Positions 5,439 to 7,988 of a DNA stretch of 7,988 bases are shown piece after piece. Position 1 is the first letter of the stretch. The number at the start of each line of letters is the position of its first letter. The DNA is from Bordetella parapertussis (GTDB lineage: Bacteria; Pseudomonadota; Gammaproteobacteria; Burkholderiales; Burkholderiaceae_C). Under the pieces are notes generated by a model. That model saw nothing but the letters and a program-made list of their open reading frames with translations, was not told the DNA's origin and searched no databases. The position numbers and the translations under genes were made by a program. The stretch is taken from NCBI GenBank assembly GCA_945907335.1, contig CAMDSU010000075.1, forward strand, positions 1 to 7,988. The letters are read 5' to 3'.

Positions 5439-6800
5439 CTATGGAGATGCCCATCGTAAAAAATCGTTGGTAAAGGTTAAAAAAATCAAAGTAAATATAG
5501 TGACAACACCCAAAAAACCTAAGCGTTCTTGCCATAAGGCAGAAACTGGTTTGCCGTAAATAGCTTCCCACATGTAATAGAGAAGATGGCCGCCATCAAG
5601 CATAGGAATAGGCATCAAGTTCAATACCCCAATACTTAGACTGAAAATCGCAAGAAAACCAAGGTATTGATGAAAGCCTGCTGATGCTGATTTGCCAGCG
5701 ATATCCGCTATATAAAAGGGCCCCCCTAATTGTCTCCAACCGTCTGAGGTGTAAAAAATTTGAACAAAGCCAATCACAGTCTGTTTAATTTGCGCCATTA
5801 CTTTTGAAGCAGCGCGTTCAAGGCCGGTAAGAAATCCGTCTGCTAGCCAAACGGTGGCTGGCGCATTGCCGACCACCGCATCAATTTTCTTAACAGTGCG
5901 GCCGGCTTGAGAAAATATTTCAGGGTTGACCACTATGTTTAGCCGCTCATTGCCTGCACGCTGTATTTCCCAGTTTTGTTCGCCCTTGGCGGCCCTCACC
6001 AACCGAATGACATGGGCCGCATCAACTATCTTTTTTCCATCAATAAATAAAATCTTGTCACCAGCCAATAGGCCTGCTTTGCTGGCGGCGCCCCCTGACA
6101 GAACGTTAGCAATCACGGGGTCGCGCCTTGGACCATGCATGCCCAGCATATTGATCTGATCAATGCTGTTGTGACCTTGCAAGCTAAGCAAGTTGATCTC
6201 TGCGGTTCTTGAGCCACCAGCTAAAGACGATTCAATCTGCACATACAGGTGGGTGGATTCTTGCAGCGCCAGAAAAATAAATGTGTGAAGCTGATCCATA
6301 CTTTCCACAGATTGCAATTCACCAACTTCAAAACCAACTTTTGTTACCAAGTCACCACTTGACAGGCCAGCCTGGTCTGCAAGGCTTGCGGTTGGCGGAG
6401 ACGAAAGCAGCGGCAACTGTCTTTCATAACCCGTCCAATTCATTCCAGCATAGAGCAAAAAAGCTAGCAGCAAGTTAATGAATGGTCCCGCCAAAACAAT
6501 ACTGGCTCTGACAGACAGTGGTTGACAGTCAAATGCATGTTTTGCGTTTGATGGATCGCCTGAGAAGTTTTCGGCTGTCTGAAACTTGACATACCCACCC
6601 AATGGAATGGCGTTCACAGTGAATTCTGTGTAAGTCTGCAAACCCGGCTGGGGACTTTTCCAAACGAACAACGGCTTGCCAAAACCCATCGAAAACCTAA
6701 GCACACTGACTCGCCAATACAGTGCCAACAAGTAGTGGCCCATTTCGTGAACAAAAATGACCAGTATCAGGGCAAGTAAAAACGCAATCCAAGTGGTCAT
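5439..6800 (-). CDS. rseP: RseP-type site-2 intramembrane zinc metalloprotease (M50) with two PDZ domains
   Basis: From ATG at 6800 the protein has 453 residues, close to the 450 of E. coli RseP. Helix one carries the zinc and catalytic motif HEMGH (18-22); the conserved GPFIN (105-109) lies in the next core segment; two periplasmic PDZ domains follow at about 130-195 and 225-292 (DPVIANVLSGGAASKAGLLAGD marks the second); LNLMPIPMLDGGH (393-405) supplies the third zinc ligand, D402, the same number as in E. coli. These enzymes cut transmembrane anti-sigma factors such as RseA and clear leftover signal peptides. The start is chosen because MTTWIAFLLALILVIFVHE matches the family N-terminus; the frame is open to 6893 but that overlaps the upstream gene. 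No Shine-Dalgarno is seen, so translation may be coupled to the DUF4399 gene 16 bases upstream. It is not beside dxr or bamA as is usual for rseP, so it may be a paralogue. Confidence 0.92.
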   Translation of the reverse strand: MTTWIAFLLALILVIFVHEMGHYLLALYWRVSVLRFSMGFGKPLFVWKSPQPGLQTYTEFTVNAIPLGGYVKFQTAENFSGDPSNAKHAFDCQPLSVRASIVLAGPFINLLLAFLLYAGMNWTGYERQLPLLSSPPTASLADQAGLSSGDLVTKVGFEVGELQSVESMDQLHTFIFLALQESTHLYVQIESSLAGGSRTAEINLLSLQGHNSIDQINMLGMHGPRRDPVIANVLSGGAASKAGLLAGDKILFIDGKKIVDAAHVIRLVRAAKGEQNWEIQRAGNERLNIVVNPEIFSQAGRTVKKIDAVVGNAPATVWLADGFLTGLERAASKVMAQIKQTVIGFVQIFYTSDGWRQLGGPFYIADIAGKSASAGFHQYLGFLAIFSLSIGVLNLMPIPMLDGGHLLYYMWEAIYGKPVSALWQERLGFLGVVTIFTLIFLTFTNDFLRWASP

Positions 6801-6816
6801 TAAGGGATGGTATTCA

Positions 6817-7212
6817 TCAAGGTTTACCCACCACATTGATTGAAATTGTTTTTTTGAATGCGGCACCGTACGAGCGGTGCGCACTGTCCCCAAATTGCAA
6901 AGTCAATTTGTATTTTCCAGGCTGTAAAAATATTTCAGCCTCGGATTGACCTTTCCCGTAATGCTTGTGTTGATTGTCGAATGGAATCACTACATTCTCT
7001 TCAATATCCACTGCATTGATAAATAAATGGTGATGTCCTGTCCCAGGCCTAACCTCAGTTGCTGGCGCCAATTCCAAACCGCTGACAGAAAATTTGGCCA
7101 AAAATGTTGGCTCGACAGTGTCTCCATCTTTGGGATAAATAAAATCCACCCCTTGTGCCGCGGCGAACAAGGGCACAATAAGCAAACCCAACACAATGAA
7201 TCTCTTATTCAT
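6817..7212 (-). CDS. DUF4399 periplasmic protein with histidine cluster
   Basis: The 131-residue product has a clear signal peptide (MNKRFIVLGLLIVPLFAAAQ), with likely cleavage after AAA near residue 19. The rest matches DUF4399: GDTVEPTFLAKFSVSGLEL, then GTGHHHLFIN (58-67), FDNQHKHYGKGQSEAEIFL and PGKYKLTLQFGDSAHRSYG. The histidines H60, H61 and H62, together with H82, H84 and possibly H112, could bind a metal, which is inference; the family's role is not established. The fold is probably a small beta-sandwich. AAGGA stands seven bases before the start, the best ribosome-binding site in this operon. It lies 27 bases after the adhesin-E-like gene and 16 before rseP, so it is in the same transcript. 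Confidence 0.88.
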   Translation of the reverse strand: MNKRFIVLGLLIVPLFAAAQGVDFIYPKDGDTVEPTFLAKFSVSGLELAPATEVRPGTGHHHLFINAVDIEENVVIPFDNQHKHYGKGQSEAEIFLQPGKYKLTLQFGDSAHRSYGAAFKKTISINVVGKP

Positions 7213-7239
7213 AGATTTCCTTTGCTAAAAAATGACGGG

Positions 7240-7623
7240 TTAACTGAGCTTAGGGCACAGCATTTGGAGCAACTCTAGATTGCGGGTTCCCTCAACCGCT
7301 ACACGCCAATCGTTGTCAGCTTCCTCGCTGGCACTGATGCGTTCACCACTGAGCAGGGGGCCGGCAAAAAATTCACCCGATAGATTACGAAAAAGCTGTT
7401 TGCCACAGTCATATTCCTTGCGTGTTTTGCTAGACAACACACGATTCAAAGGAAAGCTGTAATTGAGCATTTCCCAAACGATCACCTTGTCTTTGTTGAT
7501 CTGTACGGTAGCTGGGTCGTAATAAAAAACAGCTTTACCGTTGTCCGCATATTCCAGCCAGTCAGCGTGGGTAAAGGTCCACGAAAAACATGCGATCAAT
7601 CCTGCCAAAACTTGTATTTTCAT
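7240..7623 (-). CDS. Surface-adhesin-E-like exported protein
   Basis: This 127-residue protein has a signal peptide (MKIQVLAGLIACFSWTFTHA, cleavage near 20). The mature part begins DWLEYADNGKAVFYYDPATV, then KVIVWEMLNYSF, SSKTRKEYDCGKQLFR and, near the end, LLQMLCPK. The order of W, YYDP, VW, EYDC and RxL motifs is that of the surface-adhesin protein E-like family of small beta-rich proteins, common in betaproteobacteria. The Haemophilus member binds host proteins, but most bacterial members have no known role, so adhesion should not be assumed here. Two cysteines (in EYDC and LC) probably pair. The ATG overlaps the stop of the upstream peroxidase gene as ATGA and has no good ribosome-binding site of its own, which suggests translational coupling. 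Confidence 0.8.
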   Translation of the reverse strand: MKIQVLAGLIACFSWTFTHADWLEYADNGKAVFYYDPATVQINKDKVIVWEMLNYSFPLNRVLSSKTRKEYDCGKQLFRNLSGEFFAGPLLSGERISASEEADNDWRVAVEGTRNLELLQMLCPKLS

Positions 7624-7988
7624 AGTGAATTCACAAAATGAATCATTGCTTCGCGCTCTTCTTTGGACATGGCGGCAAACGCATCGCGTGATTTTTTGGC
7701 TTCACCGCCGTGCCACAAAATCGCCTCCAACACATTACGCGCTCTGCCATCGTGTAACAAATGGGTGCTTCCATTGACCTGTTGCGACAGACCTATGCCC
7801 CACAGCGGTGCAGTGCGCCAGTCTCGCGGGCCCGCCTTGAATTCGGGCCGGCCATCGGCCAATTCTTCACCCATGTCATGCAACAACAAGTCGGTGTAGG
7901 CATGAAATGTGGTGTGGGCAATGGCAGGCAACAATGGGTAATCACCTGTTTTCAGCGCTGGCAAATGACATTGGGCACACCCTGCCTG
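7620..7988 (-). CDS. DUF1111 di-heme oxidoreductase (putative peroxidase), C-terminal fragment
   Basis: The gene enters from the right edge; 122 C-terminal residues are present. The fragment begins QAGCAQCHLPALKTGDY, giving a c-type heme motif CAQCH, followed by HAYTDLLLHDMGEELADG, DWRTAPLWGIGLSQQV, LLHDGRARNVLEAILWHGGEA and a closing FVNSL. These are the conserved blocks of the di-heme oxidoreductase family DUF1111 (sometimes labelled thiol oxidoreductase), periplasmic proteins distantly related to MauG and bacterial di-heme cytochrome c peroxidases. The HDGRA block is diagnostic. The other heme site would lie outside the window. An internal TTG at 7964 is not a start, because the heme motif lies upstream in frame. 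Its stop overlaps the next gene's ATG by four bases. The family often sits beside imelysin-like iron-uptake genes; none is visible here. Confidence 0.9.
   Translation of the reverse strand, partial: QAGCAQCHLPALKTGDYPLLPAIAHTTFHAYTDLLLHDMGEELADGRPEFKAGPRDWRTAPLWGIGLSQQVNGSTHLLHDGRARNVLEAILWHGGEAKKSRDAFAAMSKEEREAMIHFVNSL

Noticed and set aside
5332..5559. Plus-strand 75-codon ORF starting at a GTG
   Set aside because: More than half is antisense to the C-terminus of rseP, it has no ribosome-binding site, and I recognise no family; the lysine-rich end is a by-product of the opposite-strand code. A short gene confined to 5353-5438 cannot be fully excluded.

Overview
This 7,988-base window has moderate GC and is densely coded. 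It most resembles a freshwater betaproteobacterium of the Burkholderiales (Comamonadaceae-like). That is an inference from protein family types (a c-type-heme HAMP sensor, a SrpA-like catalase with a photolyase cassette, a DUF1111 di-heme peroxidase, a surface-adhesin-E-like protein) and from AT-richer base use than most Comamonadaceae. No rRNA, tRNA, CRISPR array, insertion sequence or phage gene was seen.

Left part, minus strand (1-1363). The window opens with the first 35 codons of an acyltransferase-3 membrane protein. Before it lies a complete 404-residue membrane sensor with a periplasmic domain carrying one CxxCH heme motif, a HAMP domain and a coiled-coil tail, but no recognisable kinase, cyclase or chemotaxis output. 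A 307-base AT-rich intergenic region with several short dyads separates it from a divergent plus-strand operon.

Centre, plus strand (1671-4774). Four genes form a photoprotection or photorepair cassette: an exported SrpA-like catalase-family protein whose distal histidine position reads glycine, a TIGR03643-family protein, a small DUF2256 zinc-ribbon protein, and a photolyase/cryptochrome flavoprotein. The last two overlap as ATGA. The photolyase ends in a basic tail and a QLGFDF sequence that resembles a sliding-clamp-binding peptide. Just after it, a ribosome-binding-like AAGGA and an ATG open an eight-codon ORF that may be the remnant of a lost fifth gene.

Right part, minus strand (4819-7988). 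A MarR-like winged-helix regulator converges on the photolyase and has dyad sequences just upstream of its start. Next is an envelope operon, transcribed from right to left: the C-terminal end of a DUF1111 di-heme peroxidase (CAQCH heme site), a surface-adhesin-E-like protein overlapping it by ATGA, a DUF4399 histidine-rich periplasmic protein, and a full-length RseP-type site-2 protease. All four products are predicted to act in or at the periplasm. The protease is not next to dxr or bamA as is usual, so it may be a specialised paralogue.

Read together, the window is an envelope-redox and light/oxidative-stress region. Heme sensing, peroxide-related proteins, DNA photorepair and intramembrane proteolysis sit side by side, but a functional link between the left and right operons is inference only.
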